DNA of 61,978 nucleotides from JBCCJA01 sp039045975. Lineage in GTDB: Bacteria > Planctomycetota > Planctomycetia > Planctomycetales > Planctomycetaceae. Shown here piece after piece: positions 49,989-58,615 of the stretch. The notes under the pieces are model-generated. The model saw nothing but the letters and a program-made list of their open reading frames with translations, was not told where the DNA came from and did no database searches. The first letter of the stretch is position 1. Every line of letters starts with the position of its first letter. A program made the position numbers and the translations under genes. Where the stretch lies: assembly GCA_039045975.1 (NCBI GenBank), contig JBCCJA010000019.1, positions 1 through 61,978 of the forward strand. The letters run 5' to 3'.

Positions 49989-51212
49989 CTACTCCGGCAG
50001 CAGGCCCGGCTCGGTCGCCCTGAGGATCGACTCGATCGCCGCGGCCTCGTCAGCCGTGAAGTAGTTGCCGAGCTGTTCGTCACGGCCCGCGAGCACCTCG
50101 GCCAGCTGCCGGCCGAACGAGTCCAACGCCGCCGGCGGCATCTCGCGGAACCCGTGGCTGTGGACCAGGTAGCTCAGCCGGTGCTTGAACATTCGCGTCT
50201 CGAGGTCGAACGCCCGCAGCGTGCGGCCTTCGTCGTCGAACGGTCCGCGGGCCGTGAATTCTGCCGCGAACGTCGACCCGCCGACGACGCGGTCGGTCAG
50301 GTCGGCCTCGCCGACGAACAACATGTATTCGAGTACCGGCCGCAGCTGACGGTCGATCGCGGCGGCGGTCTCTGCGTCGAGTTCCGACAGCCGTGCGTCC
50401 TTGTCGTAACCGCCGTTGTTCAGGCGGGACCGGGTCGTGAACGTCGCCCGGGTCATCAGGTTGTGCGCGGTCAATTGGTGCTCGAACACGAGCAAGGCGA
50501 CGACGTCCGCCGTGTCGGTCACGTACTTGCCCGGGTCGAACCACCACGTCAGATCGGTCTCGTTCGTGTTCGGCCCGCCGTGGCCGGAGTCGAGCCGGTC
50601 GCCGCGCCGCATCAGGTTCCCGCGGTGCGTCATGTCGCCCGTCAGGCCGGTCGCGTACCAGCCGCCCCAACGCTCGGCGAGCGGGGTCGTGTGGTCGACG
50701 CGTCCGCGAAAGAAAGACAGGTCATCGCTGTTCGGGATCTTGCGGCCGTTCTCGTCGACGTGCAGCGACTGCGTCAGGAAGCCGGGCACGTTGCCGGTGC
50801 GCCCGGTTTCGTGGCAGGCGTTGCACATAAAGTGCTCCCGCTCGAGCAGCGGCGGCTCGTCGGGCTGCTGCGAGACGGTGAAGAACGCGGCCCCGTCGGG
50901 ACCGGTCGCCATCACCTCCAACGCGTCTCCGCCGGGGACGAATCCGATGTAGACGTCGTCGTTGAAATACAGGGCACGGGGATTGTTCGGATTGATCTTC
51001 GTCGTCTGTAGGGACGTCTTCGAATACACCAGCGTCTGTGAGGAGGGCTCGACGTCGTACCGCCGCAGCAGGTCGATCAGATAGCCCTGTCCGTCGCGGT
51101 GGCTGGCCTCGAACGGCCCTTCCTCCGGACGTGCAGATTCCGAACCGACGGCATGCCGGGCCGGCACCGCGGCGAAGATCAGCAGGCCGGCCAGCACAAA
51201 GCGAACGCCCAT
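49989..51212 (-). CDS. Exported monohaem c-type cytochrome-like protein
   Basis: A 407-residue protein with a signal peptide (MGVRFVLAGLLIFAAVPARHAVG). One CNACH haem-c motif lies near residue 132-136 in REHFMCNACHETGRTGNVPGF. A long region follows without further CXXCH motifs (about 150-407, including WWFDPGKYVTDTADVVALLVFEHQLTAHNLMTRATFTTR). Planctomycetes carry many proteins of this kind, some with DUF1549/1553-type domains, but this one matches none I can name. It is perhaps an electron-transfer or haem-linked oxidase component in the periplasm. The start is the ATG at 51212; ATG 51227 is in frame. Confidence 0.78.
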   Translation of the reverse strand: MGVRFVLAGLLIFAAVPARHAVGSESARPEEGPFEASHRDGQGYLIDLLRRYDVEPSSQTLVYSKTSLQTTKINPNNPRALYFNDDVYIGFVPGGDALEVMATGPDGAAFFTVSQQPDEPPLLEREHFMCNACHETGRTGNVPGFLTQSLHVDENGRKIPNSDDLSFFRGRVDHTTPLAERWGGWYATGLTGDMTHRGNLMRRGDRLDSGHGGPNTNETDLTWWFDPGKYVTDTADVVALLVFEHQLTAHNLMTRATFTTRSRLNNGGYDKDARLSELDAETAAAIDRQLRPVLEYMLFVGEADLTDRVVGGSTFAAEFTARGPFDDEGRTLRAFDLETRMFKHRLSYLVHSHGFREMPPAALDSFGRQLAEVLAGRDEQLGNYFTADEAAAIESILRATEPGLLPE

Positions 51213-51306
51213 TACCGATGACCACATCCGGAACTTGTGGTGGGGCGATCTCCCAGGTCGCCCTTAAGCGAATTATGCCTCCGGCCCGGCGTCCGGCGAT
51301 AGCTTT

Positions 51307-51525
51307 TCAGCCGCAGTCGCACCGCCGCACCTTTCCGCGGAGGCTCTTGGCATGGACGTCAGGGTCGGCCGGGGTGCCGTAGACGATCAGGTTGCACCCG
51401 CCGCCGCCGCACAGCAGCCGCCCGTGGATCCGGCCCCGCGGGCCTGCCTTTTCGTACCGCCAGCCGCTCGACAGGGCCGCCTCGATCACGTCGGCGATCT
51501 GTTTGTCGGTGTGGGGGCGGGGCAT
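51307..51525 (-). CDS. Small HicA-like dsRNA-binding-fold protein
   Basis: A 72-residue protein: QIADVIEAALSSGWRYEKAGPRGRIHGRLLC, then CNLIVYGTPADPDVHAKSLRGKVRRCDC. This pattern (short helix, Trp strand, Gly-X-HGRL-C, a Cys, and a stop shortly after) is the solitary HicA-like family found in many bacteria without a HicB partner. No HicB-type antitoxin gene flanks it. The four or five Cys residues (CGGGGC, RRCDC) may bind a metal. It is either a remnant mRNA interferase or a zinc-ribbon RNA-binding protein. Confidence 0.7.
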   Translation of the reverse strand: MPRPHTDKQIADVIEAALSSGWRYEKAGPRGRIHGRLLCGGGGCNLIVYGTPADPDVHAKSLRGKVRRCDCG

Positions 51526-51751
51526 GGCGGGGCGATACGCGATCGCGGGGCGGCAGGCGACGTCGGTGTCGGGATATCGTACCCGGCGGCACGGACCGCG
51601 ACGGCGTCGTTGCGATCGCGGCTCCGACGCTTATCCCGGGGCACCTGTGCGGCAGTCGGGGGTTGCGGACCGGTCTGGAGGCCGGTGACGATCTGCGTTG
51701 ACGTACCACGTTCGATTTTCGCCTGTTCTCAGTCCCTCGCCGGCAACCGTC

Positions 51752-53257
51752 ATGAAATTCTCTTGCCGTGTTGAAAAGCCATACGAGCCCTCGGCGCTAG
51801 CCGTGGAGGAAATAGGGACGACTTATCACCGTCCTCCACGGCTGACGCCGAGGGCTTGTTTCGTCGCTGTTTTCAACAGGGCAAAATTCTCTGTCCTCCT
51901 GGGTCTGATCGTACTCGCTGCTGTCGCGGCTGATGCCGCGGAGCGACCGAACATCTTGCTCGTCATGGCCGACGACGTCGGCTGGGAAGCCTTCGGCTGT
52001 TACGGCGGCGAGGATTATCAGACCCCGCGGCTGGACGATCTCGCCGCCCGCGGCGTGCGGTTCGCCCACTGCTACTCGACGCCGATCTGCACGACCTCGC
52101 GCGTGCAGATCATGACCGGGAAATATAATTTCCGGAACTACACGCACTTCGGCTATCTCGACCCCGACGAGCCGACGTTCGGGCAGCTGCTGCGTTCGGC
52201 CGGCTACCGCACCGCGATCGCCGGCAAGTGGCAATTAAACGGCCTGTACAATTCGCTGCCCGGCCACGACGACCCGTCCCGCGTCGCCGACGCCGGCTTC
52301 GACGAATATTGCCTGTGGCAAGTGACGCAGGGGAAACAGACGGGCGGCGAGCGGTACTGGTCGCCGCTGCTAGAAACGCACAAGGGCCCCCGGTCCGCGG
52401 TCGACAACGACGGCCTCTACGGACCCGACTTAATGAGCGACTTCCTCTGCGAGTTCATGACCCGCGACGACGACCGGCCGTTCTTCGCTTATTACCCGAT
52501 GGTGCTCGTGCACAGCCCGTTCGTGCCGACCCCGGCGTCGATCGGGGATGGAAAGAAAAGCAACAAACCGGGCGAGAGCCCCGACAGCCCGAAGACGAAT
52601 TTCGCCGCGATGGTCGAGTATATGGACGCGATCGTCGGCCGACTGGTCGACACGCTCGACGAGGCGGGCAAGCTCGACAACACCTTGATCCTGTTCACCG
52701 CCGACAACGGCACGAACAGGAAACTCACGTCCCGCTGGAACGGACGGGACATTAAAGGCGGGAAGGGAACGACGCCCGACGCCGGCACGCACGTGCCGCT
52801 GATCGCCTACTGGCGCGGGCGGGGGCCGACGGGCGTCGTCACCGACGACCTCGTCGACTTCACCGACTTTTATCCGACGCTCGCGGAGGCGGCCGGCGCG
52901 ACGCCGCCGGACGGACACACGTTCGACGGCGTCAGTTTCCTCCCGCGGATCCGCGGCGAGACGGCGACGCCTCGCGACTGGGTCCTCTGTTCTTATCAGC
53001 CTTACTGGGGCGACCGCGGTCCCGACGTCTTCGCCCGCACGGCCGAATTTAAACTTTATCGGGACGGCCGGCTCTATCACGTGCCGTTCGATTTAAAAGA
53101 AAAGGAAGACCTCGCCGGCGACATTCCCGGCGGCCTCTCGGCCGCGACGTTGAGCCGACTGAAAGCCCTCGTCGACAGCTGCCCGCCACTGCCGGCCGAA
53201 GGCTCCCGGAGGACCGTCGACAGGCCCGTTTATCCCGAGGCGGAACTCGCCGAGTAA
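51752..53257 (+). CDS. Exported sulfatase whose signal peptide is interrupted by a MITE-like element
   Basis: As read, 501 residues from the ATG at 51752. The catalytic domain begins RPNILLVMADDVGWE near 64 and has CTTSR at 113-117; the third position is Thr, where canonical sulfatases have Pro or Ala. Metal residues recur in FTADNGTNRKL. The N-terminus reads MKFS, then 40 residues encoded by the inserted element, then KFSVLLGLIVLAAVAADA. Deleting the insertion and one target copy gives MKFSVLLGLIVLAAVAADA, a perfect signal peptide. The insertion keeps the frame, so export may survive with a 47-residue n-region, or may fail. Confidence 0.88.
   Translation: MKFSCRVEKPYEPSALAVEEIGTTYHRPPRLTPRACFVAVFNRAKFSVLLGLIVLAAVAADAAERPNILLVMADDVGWEAFGCYGGEDYQTPRLDDLAARGVRFAHCYSTPICTTSRVQIMTGKYNFRNYTHFGYLDPDEPTFGQLLRSAGYRTAIAGKWQLNGLYNSLPGHDDPSRVADAGFDEYCLWQVTQGKQTGGERYWSPLLETHKGPRSAVDNDGLYGPDLMSDFLCEFMTRDDDRPFFAYYPMVLVHSPFVPTPASIGDGKKSNKPGESPDSPKTNFAAMVEYMDAIVGRLVDTLDEAGKLDNTLILFTADNGTNRKLTSRWNGRDIKGGKGTTPDAGTHVPLIAYWRGRGPTGVVTDDLVDFTDFYPTLAEAAGATPPDGHTFDGVSFLPRIRGETATPRDWVLCSYQPYWGDRGPDVFARTAEFKLYRDGRLYHVPFDLKEKEDLAGDIPGGLSAATLSRLKALVDSCPPLPAEGSRRTVDRPVYPEAELAE
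51755..51763 (+). repeat. Target site duplication, left copy
   Basis: AAATTCTCT, codons Lys-Phe-Ser of the sulfatase signal peptide. It is identical to 51884-51892 on the other side of the MITE-like element. Confidence 0.85.
51764..51883 (+). mobile_element. 120-bp MITE-like element (copy B) inside the sulfatase gene
   Basis: The ends are TGCCGTGTTGAAAA and, as reverse complement of the right end, TGCCCTGTTGAAAA (13 of 14 match). The inner inverted repeats at 51786-51809 and 51833-51856 match at 22 of 24. The element is bounded by an exact 9-bp direct repeat. It aligns over its length with copy A (12530-12649, opposite strand). No transposase is encoded, so it is non-autonomous; 9-bp duplications are made by several IS families (IS4 and IS1 groups, for example). 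Confidence 0.87.
51884..51892 (+). repeat. Target site duplication, right copy
   Basis: AAATTCTCT, identical to 51755-51763 and again in frame as Lys-Phe-Ser. Confidence 0.85.
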
Positions 53258-53329
53258 GGCGGCGTGGGTCGCGTTCGCCTTTTTCGTCTTTATCCCGCGT
53301 GCTCCGTCCTGAGGTCTCGGCCGTGTCGT

Positions 53330-54475
53330 TCAGACCGACACGGACGCTCCGCCCTTCGCGGCCGAGCGGTAGACCGCCTCGATGATGCGGACGTCGCGGA
53401 GGCCCATCGCGCCGTCGGCGACGAACGGCTCATTCCGTTTAATTGCGACGGCGAAACGATCGAGCAGGACCGCGACCTGTAAGGTGTCTTCCAAGACGAC
53501 CTCCTGCTTGCCGCGGAAGAGCCGCTTACGGTTCGGTTTGCCGTCGCCCGACTGGCTGAACGCCGATCCCGATTCGTTACCGGTGACCTCGACCCAGCCG
53601 GTCGTGCCGCGGGTCATGCAGTTGTGATATTTATAACCGTACCCGGCCCGCCCGAGGGCCTGGAAGCCGTCCGGGAAGGTCATCTCGAACGACATCGTCT
53701 CCTCGACGCCTTCGCCGAAGAACTCCGGGTGACGCGTCGCGGGCAGCCCGCGGACCGAGACCGGCTCCGCCCTCGCCAGATAGCAGCCGGCCTGCACCGG
53801 GTAGACGCCGGTGTCGAACATCGCCCCGCCGCCGGCCATCGCCGGGTCGAGCAGCCAGCGTTTGACCCGGCCGGGCCGATTCTTCAGCCCGTTGTAATAC
53901 CCCCATGAAAATTCGTACGAGCCGCTCACCAGGTCGCCCGCCGCCCCGTCGCGGAGCAGGTCGGTCGCGCCGACATGGTGCGGCTCGAACTGCAGCCGGT
54001 AATCGACGCCGAGATAGCGGCTGGCCTCGGCAGCGGCGGCGATCATCGCCTCGCAGTCGGCCGCGGTCGTCGCCATCGGCTTTTCGCACATGACGTGCTT
54101 GCCCGCCCGCAGCGCCGCGACAGTGTGCTCCGCATGCAGACTGTTCGGGGTGACGACGTGGACGATGTCGATGTCGTCGCGGTCGGCGAGGCGGTCCATC
54201 GTCTCGTAGGTGAAGACGTTCGTCTCCGGGAAGCCGTGCTCCGCGGCCCACCGGCGGCCCTTGCCCTCGGGATCACCGGTGACCACCCCGGCGAGGCGGA
54301 CGTGCTCGGCGAAAGGAAACTCGGGCGCGATCGTCCGCGTACTGTAGCCCCCGAGCCCGCAGAGCACGACGCCGAGCTTCCGGTCGAGCGTCGGAGCGGC
54401 GTAGGCGAGGCGGCCGAGGGTCGCCGCAGCGGGCAGCGTCGCGATCGCTTTGACCACGTCCCGACGGGTCGACAT
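53330..54475 (-). CDS. Tat-exported Gfo/Idh/MocA-family oxidoreductase
   Basis: A 381-residue protein. A twin-arginine signal (STRRDVVKAIATLPAAATLGRLAYA, residues 2-26) directs a folded, cofactor-loaded enzyme to the periplasm, as in glucose-fructose oxidoreductase. LGVVLCGLGGYSTRTIAPEF is the Rossmann loop, CEKPMATT carries the catalytic Lys, and YRLQFEPHH and GGGAMFDTGVYPVQAGCYLA match the C-terminal domain. The NADP would be tightly bound; the substrate sugar is unknown. It converges with the sulfatase gene, 72 bp away. I chose the ATG at 54475, which begins the Tat signal. Confidence 0.9.
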   Translation of the reverse strand: MSTRRDVVKAIATLPAAATLGRLAYAAPTLDRKLGVVLCGLGGYSTRTIAPEFPFAEHVRLAGVVTGDPEGKGRRWAAEHGFPETNVFTYETMDRLADRDDIDIVHVVTPNSLHAEHTVAALRAGKHVMCEKPMATTAADCEAMIAAAAEASRYLGVDYRLQFEPHHVGATDLLRDGAAGDLVSGSYEFSWGYYNGLKNRPGRVKRWLLDPAMAGGGAMFDTGVYPVQAGCYLARAEPVSVRGLPATRHPEFFGEGVEETMSFEMTFPDGFQALGRAGYGYKYHNCMTRGTTGWVEVTGNESGSAFSQSGDGKPNRKRLFRGKQEVVLEDTLQVAVLLDRFAVAIKRNEPFVADGAMGLRDVRIIEAVYRSAAKGGASVSV

Positions 54476-54533
54476 CGGGGACGGGTCATTAGTCGGGGTC
54501 GGACGTGACATCAGGCACTCGGGAAGGAGAACA

Positions 54534-54716
54534 ATGGCCGCGGGACTTTACACGCCGGCCCGTCCTCTGGCGAAACTGTGCCGCGTCGGGGCCTCGATCA
54601 CCGCGTCCTGCTCCGGGTCGGTCACGACCGGGATCGGCTGCCGCGTCCGCCGGGAAATCTACTATTCGTCGTCTGAGGTACGCGGCAGTCACCCCGAACC
54701 GACGGACGCAAAATAG
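54534..54716 (+). CDS. Possible small protein with a strong ribosome binding site
   Basis: A 60-residue open frame preceded by AAGGAG 4 nt before the ATG, the best such signal in the window. The product (MAAGLYTPARPLAKLCRVGA...) has three Cys and ends EPTDAK; it has no signal peptide, helix or family I recognise. It lies divergently upstream of the Tat oxidoreductase gene and converges on ftsK. It could be a real small protein or a chance frame. Confidence 0.35.
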   Translation: MAAGLYTPARPLAKLCRVGASITASCSGSVTTGIGCRVRREIYYSSSEVRGSHPEPTDAK

Positions 54717-54739
54717 AGAGCTGTTAATACCTGCGGCAC

Positions 54740-57076
54740 TCACGCCTCGACCATTTCGCCGTGCTTGATCGCCGCCCACTGTTCCGGCGAGTACAGCACC
54801 TCACGAGCCTGCGAGCCGTTGTATTCGCCAACGATCCCGTCCTCGGCCATGAAGTCGATCAGCCGCGCCGCCCGGCCGTAGCCGATGCCGAGCGCCCGCT
54901 GCAGCAGCGACGTGCTGCCGCGGCCTTCGCCGACGACGACGTCGACGGCCGCCTCGTACATGTCGTCCTTTTTCTTAAGGGCCCCCCACTCCTCGTCGAC
55001 GTTCCCGCCCTCACCCGAGCCGGCCGACGATTCGGTCACGCGGGCCAATTCCTCGCTGTATTGCGGCTCGACGTCGTCGAAGAAGCCGATCACGTTGTCG
55101 ACCTCGTCGCCCGAGACGAACGTGCCCTGGGCCCGGACGATCTTCGACGTGCCGGGCATGAGATAGAGCATGTCGCCCGCGCCGAGCAGTCGCTCGGCGC
55201 CCATCTCGTCGAGGACGACGCGGCTGTCGGTCCGGCTGGCGACTTGGAACGAGATCCGTGCCGGCAGGTTCGATTTAATTAACCCCGTGATCACGTCGAC
55301 AGTCGGCTTCTGCGTCGCGAGGACGAGGTGGATGCCGACCGCCCGCGACTTCTGCGCGAGACGGATAATATGTGCCTCGACGTCTTTGCCCGACGTCATC
55401 ATCAGGTCGGCCATCTCGTCGGCGACGATGACGATGTAGGGCATTTTGTCGGGGACGGAGGCGGCCTCGTCGTGCAGCTCGCCGATGCCCATGCGGTCGA
55501 GCCGGGTCTGGCGGTCGAGCTTGTTGTAGTCGTTCAGATGCCGCACGCCGCAGCGGGCGAGTAGCGCGTAGCGTTCCTCCATTTTTTCGACCGCCCAGGC
55601 GAGCGTCGCCTCGGCCTTTTTCATGTCGGTGATCACCGGGTGCATCAAGTGCGGCACCGATTTGAACGGGCTCAGTTCGACCATCTTCGGGTCGATCATC
55701 AGCATCTTGACCTCGTCGGGGCGACGGGTCATGAGGATCGACAGAATTAAAGTGTTAAGACAGACCGACTTGCCGGTGCCGGTCCGGCCCGCGATCAACA
55801 AGTGAGGCATCTTCGCGAGGTCGGCGACCATCGCGTGCCCGCTGACGTCTTTGCCGAGATACATCGGGATCGCGTGCTTCTCCGACGCGGGCGGCATCGA
55901 TTCGATCAGTTCTTTAAGTTTGACCGTGACCCGCGTCTCGTTCGGGACCTCGACGCCTACGGTGTTCTTGCCCGGGATCGGCGAGACGATGCGGACCGCC
56001 GGGACCCGCAGCGCGATCGCCAGGTCGTCGGCCAGCTTCGTGACCTTGTTGACCCGCAGGCCCTTCTCGAGCGCGAGTTCGAACTGCGTCACGACCGGCC
56101 CCGTGTCGACCTCCGCGACGGTGATGTTCAGGCCGAACTCCTGGAACGTCCGTTCGAGCGTTTCGGCGGCGACGCGGGCCTTCTCGGCCAGTTCTTCGAA
56201 CGGGAAGTCTTCGGCGTCGGAGAGCAGGTCGAGCCCCGGCAGGTCGAGCAGCTCCGGGTCTTCTGCGGGCGGGCGGGGGGGCGGGGCCGCCATCGCCGCG
56301 GGTCGGTTCACCCGCAGGGAACGCAGCCGTTCGGGCAGGTCGTCGGGGTCGATCGCGACGGGGGCGTCGTCGTCGGCCTCGTCGTATTCGTCTTCGACGG
56401 CCGCTTCGTCGTCGGCATGATCGTTTTCGGTATCCGCGGCTGCGACGGTGTATCGCCGCGGCACGAGCGCGAGGCAGGCGCGTCCACAGGCCCGTAGTAG
56501 CCGCAGCGGCAGCTCGCCGATGGGCCGCAGCAGGCGGCCGAGGGTCGCGGCCGCGCCACGGGCGGCGTGCACGAGCGGGGCCGCGTCGCCGGCGATGACG
56601 AGCCCCGAGACCGCGACCGACGTCAACGCGATCAGAGTCCCGACGAACGACAGCTGCCCGCCGAGCCCCAGCGCCAGCGACAGTCCGAGCCGCCCGCCGC
56701 TGCCGAACGTCGACAGCCCGCCGACGTCCCGCGCGACCAACGACGCCAGTCCGCACAACGCGACCACAAAGGCCGCCCGCCCGCCGGCCGCGGTCCACGT
56801 CAGTCCGGCGGGCCGCCGCGAGAACAGCCGCAGGTCGAGCGCCGCCGCGTAGCCGAGGAACGCGTAGGCCCCGACGCCGAACGTCGTAATTAAGCCGTAG
56901 GCGACCCGCGCCCCGGCCGGGCCGCAGGCGTTCGTCGTCGTGCCGGTCGGCGGATAGACGGCGGTCGAGGGCGGGTCGAACGGGTCGTACGTCGCGACCG
57001 AGACCGCCGCGAACGCGACGACCGCGAGCACCGCGACCGCGAGTAAGTCCCGCAACATCCGCCCGAAGTCGATCAC
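54740..57076 (-). CDS. ftsK: DNA translocase FtsK/SpoIIIE
   Basis: A 778-residue DNA pump for chromosome segregation at the division septum. It has four to five N-terminal membrane helices (first near 11-28, AVAVLAVVAFAAVSVATY) and an acidic linker (near 215-280). The motor has Walker A GRTGTGKSV with Lys 436, and DPKMVELSPF and MTSGKDVEAHIIRLAQKSRAVGIHLVLATQKP motifs. A C-terminal gamma winged helix (STSLLQRALGIGYGRAARLIDFMAEDGIVGEYNG) reads KOPS-like sites. I chose the GTG at 57076 with GGAG 8 nt upstream; ATG 57058 is the alternative. It is the last gene of the long minus-strand cluster. Confidence 0.94.
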   Translation of the reverse strand: MIDFGRMLRDLLAVAVLAVVAFAAVSVATYDPFDPPSTAVYPPTGTTTNACGPAGARVAYGLITTFGVGAYAFLGYAAALDLRLFSRRPAGLTWTAAGGRAAFVVALCGLASLVARDVGGLSTFGSGGRLGLSLALGLGGQLSFVGTLIALTSVAVSGLVIAGDAAPLVHAARGAAATLGRLLRPIGELPLRLLRACGRACLALVPRRYTVAAADTENDHADDEAAVEDEYDEADDDAPVAIDPDDLPERLRSLRVNRPAAMAAPPPRPPAEDPELLDLPGLDLLSDAEDFPFEELAEKARVAAETLERTFQEFGLNITVAEVDTGPVVTQFELALEKGLRVNKVTKLADDLAIALRVPAVRIVSPIPGKNTVGVEVPNETRVTVKLKELIESMPPASEKHAIPMYLGKDVSGHAMVADLAKMPHLLIAGRTGTGKSVCLNTLILSILMTRRPDEVKMLMIDPKMVELSPFKSVPHLMHPVITDMKKAEATLAWAVEKMEERYALLARCGVRHLNDYNKLDRQTRLDRMGIGELHDEAASVPDKMPYIVIVADEMADLMMTSGKDVEAHIIRLAQKSRAVGIHLVLATQKPTVDVITGLIKSNLPARISFQVASRTDSRVVLDEMGAERLLGAGDMLYLMPGTSKIVRAQGTFVSGDEVDNVIGFFDDVEPQYSEELARVTESSAGSGEGGNVDEEWGALKKKDDMYEAAVDVVVGEGRGSTSLLQRALGIGYGRAARLIDFMAEDGIVGEYNGSQAREVLYSPEQWAAIKHGEMVEA

Positions 57077-57273
57077 GCCGCGTTCTCCGAACCGATACGT
57101 CGACGGCCGGCGGAGGCCGGTCCCTCGTGAAGCTATTCGGCTCGGCGGGCGCCGGGGCGGGAGAGAACCTCGCGACCGAACGGTTCGTGGGCGAAGACCG
57201 GCTGCCCGAGCCGGTGCGGCAAGCACGGCCGTCGCGACCGGTCGTACGGAATCGCCGGGTCGTGTCGGAATTT

Positions 57274-57404
57274 AAGCCCGAGGCGTGAGCCGAGGTGTCG
57301 GACGCGGCCGGCTCGCGGGCTGTATTCAGCGGGACGGCCGCGGCGGGGCCGACATCGGCCCGGGGGCGGGGCCACAGACAAACCTCGTCTCACGCCTCGG
57401 GCTT
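57274..57404. repeat. REP inverted pair abutting the coaB stop codon
   Basis: The left arm 57274-57296 begins AAGCCCGAGGCGTGAGCC. The right arm 57382-57404 is its near-exact reverse complement, with about 85 bp between them. The last base of the right arm is the first plus-strand base of the coaB stop (57404-57406). A solo copy of the left arm lies at 9952-9975. Confidence 0.75.
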
Positions 57405-58039
57405 CAGTCGGATGCGTCGCCGTGGTGACGCTCGACCCACGCGACAAGGTGTCGCGCGACGTCGGCCTTCGTGCCCTCCCACGACGCGGCGACGCCGCCG
57501 TCGGGGCCGATCAGTTCGACGGCGTTCGTCTCGGCCGCGATCGCGTGGGGGCCGTTCACGACGACCCAGTCGCAGTTTTTCGCCCGTAGTTTTTGCAGCG
57601 CCCGCTCCCGCGGGTTGGCCGCTTCGAGCGCGAAGCCGACCGTCCAGACCGTCGGGCTTTTGCGCCGCCCGATCTCGGCGAGCACGTCGTCGGTCTCGAT
57701 CATCTCGAACGTGACCGGCCCGCCCGTCTTCGTGATCTTGCCCTCGATCTTCGCGGCCGGCTTGTAGTCGCAGACCGCCGCGACGGCGATCACGCCGTCG
57801 CAGCCGGGCAGGGCTTCGAGGCAGGCGTCCCGCATCTGTCCGGTCGTCTCGACGTCGACCCGCGTCACGCCGTCGGGGCGGGGCAGTTCGACCGGCCCGC
57901 TGACGAGCGTCACCGCGTGCCCCGCGTCCCGCAGGGCCGCGGCGACGGCGTAACCCATCCGCCCGCTGCTGGCGTTCGAGAGGAACCGCACGTCGTCGAG
58001 GTACTCGCGCGTCGGCCCGGCCGTGACGAGTACGTGCAT
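57404..58039 (-). CDS. coaB: Phosphopantothenate-cysteine ligase (separate CoaB)
   Basis: A 211-residue enzyme joining cysteine to 4'-phosphopantothenate in coenzyme A synthesis. LVTAGPTREYLDDVRFLSNASSGRMGYAVA at 4-33 is the CoaB nucleotide-binding start. AAVCDYKP near 87 and KIEGKITK near 97 are the active-site loop; GFALEAAN follows. In most bacteria CoaB is fused behind CoaC; here it is a separate gene starting on the last base of the coaC stop (TGATG), so translation is coupled. Confidence 0.92.
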   Translation of the reverse strand: MHVLVTAGPTREYLDDVRFLSNASSGRMGYAVAAALRDAGHAVTLVSGPVELPRPDGVTRVDVETTGQMRDACLEALPGCDGVIAVAAVCDYKPAAKIEGKITKTGGPVTFEMIETDDVLAEIGRRKSPTVWTVGFALEAANPRERALQKLRAKNCDWVVVNGPHAIAAETNAVELIGPDGGVAASWEGTKADVARHLVAWVERHHGDASD

Positions 58040-58605
58040 CAGGCCGCACCGGCGAGGGCGGACTCGATCGCCGCGAGGATGTCTGTGACTTCCGCCATCC
58101 GTCCGGCGCCGACGCGGCCGCAGCTGAGCCAGCCTTCGCCCGGCTCGACGATCCGGAAGCCGTCTTCACGCAGGCGGGCGACGTTCCGGGCGACGGCCGG
58201 CTTCTCCCACATGTCGGTGTTCATCGCGGGCGCGACGACGACCGGGCAGGTCGCAGTCAACGCCAGCGTCGTGACGAGGTCGTCGGCTAAGCCGTGCGCG
58301 AACTTGCCGAGCAGGTCGGCCGTCGCGGGCGCGACGACATAGACGTCGGCCCGCTCGGCCAGGCCGATGTGCTCGCCGCGGAAGTGCTCGGTCGGCGTGT
58401 ACTGGCCGACGTGGACCGGCCGGCCGGTCAAGGCCTCGAACGTGGTCGGGCCGATAAAGGCCGTCGCGTTCTCGGTCATCGCGACCGATACGGCCGCGCC
58501 GGCCTGGACGAGCTTGCTCGTCAGGTCGGCCGCCTTGTAGGCGGCGATGCCCGCGCCGATACCCAGGAGGATTTCCCGGCCGGCGAGGGGAGAGGGTGAA
58601 CTCAT
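58039..58605 (-). CDS. coaC: Phosphopantothenoylcysteine decarboxylase (separate CoaC)
   Basis: A 188-residue flavoprotein decarboxylating phosphopantothenoylcysteine. The FMN loop GIGAGIAAYKAADL is near 15-28. The substrate-binding APAMNTDMW is near 125-133. GEGWLSCGRVGAGRM near 154-168 carries the catalytic Cys. It is split from CoaB rather than fused, and overlaps its start by 1 bp. It follows rpoZ in the operon. Confidence 0.92.
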   Translation of the reverse strand: MSSPSPLAGREILLGIGAGIAAYKAADLTSKLVQAGAAVSVAMTENATAFIGPTTFEALTGRPVHVGQYTPTEHFRGEHIGLAERADVYVVAPATADLLGKFAHGLADDLVTTLALTATCPVVVAPAMNTDMWEKPAVARNVARLREDGFRIVEPGEGWLSCGRVGAGRMAEVTDILAAIESALAGAA

Positions 58606-58615
58606 ACCCGTACTT

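Noticed and set aside
51307..51525. HicAB toxin-antitoxin pair
   Set aside because: No HicB-like gene on either side; the protein belongs to the solitary HicA-like type.
51698..51751. Upstream extension of the second sulfatase
   Set aside because: The target-duplication analysis shows that the ATG at 51752 is the original start of the signal peptide.
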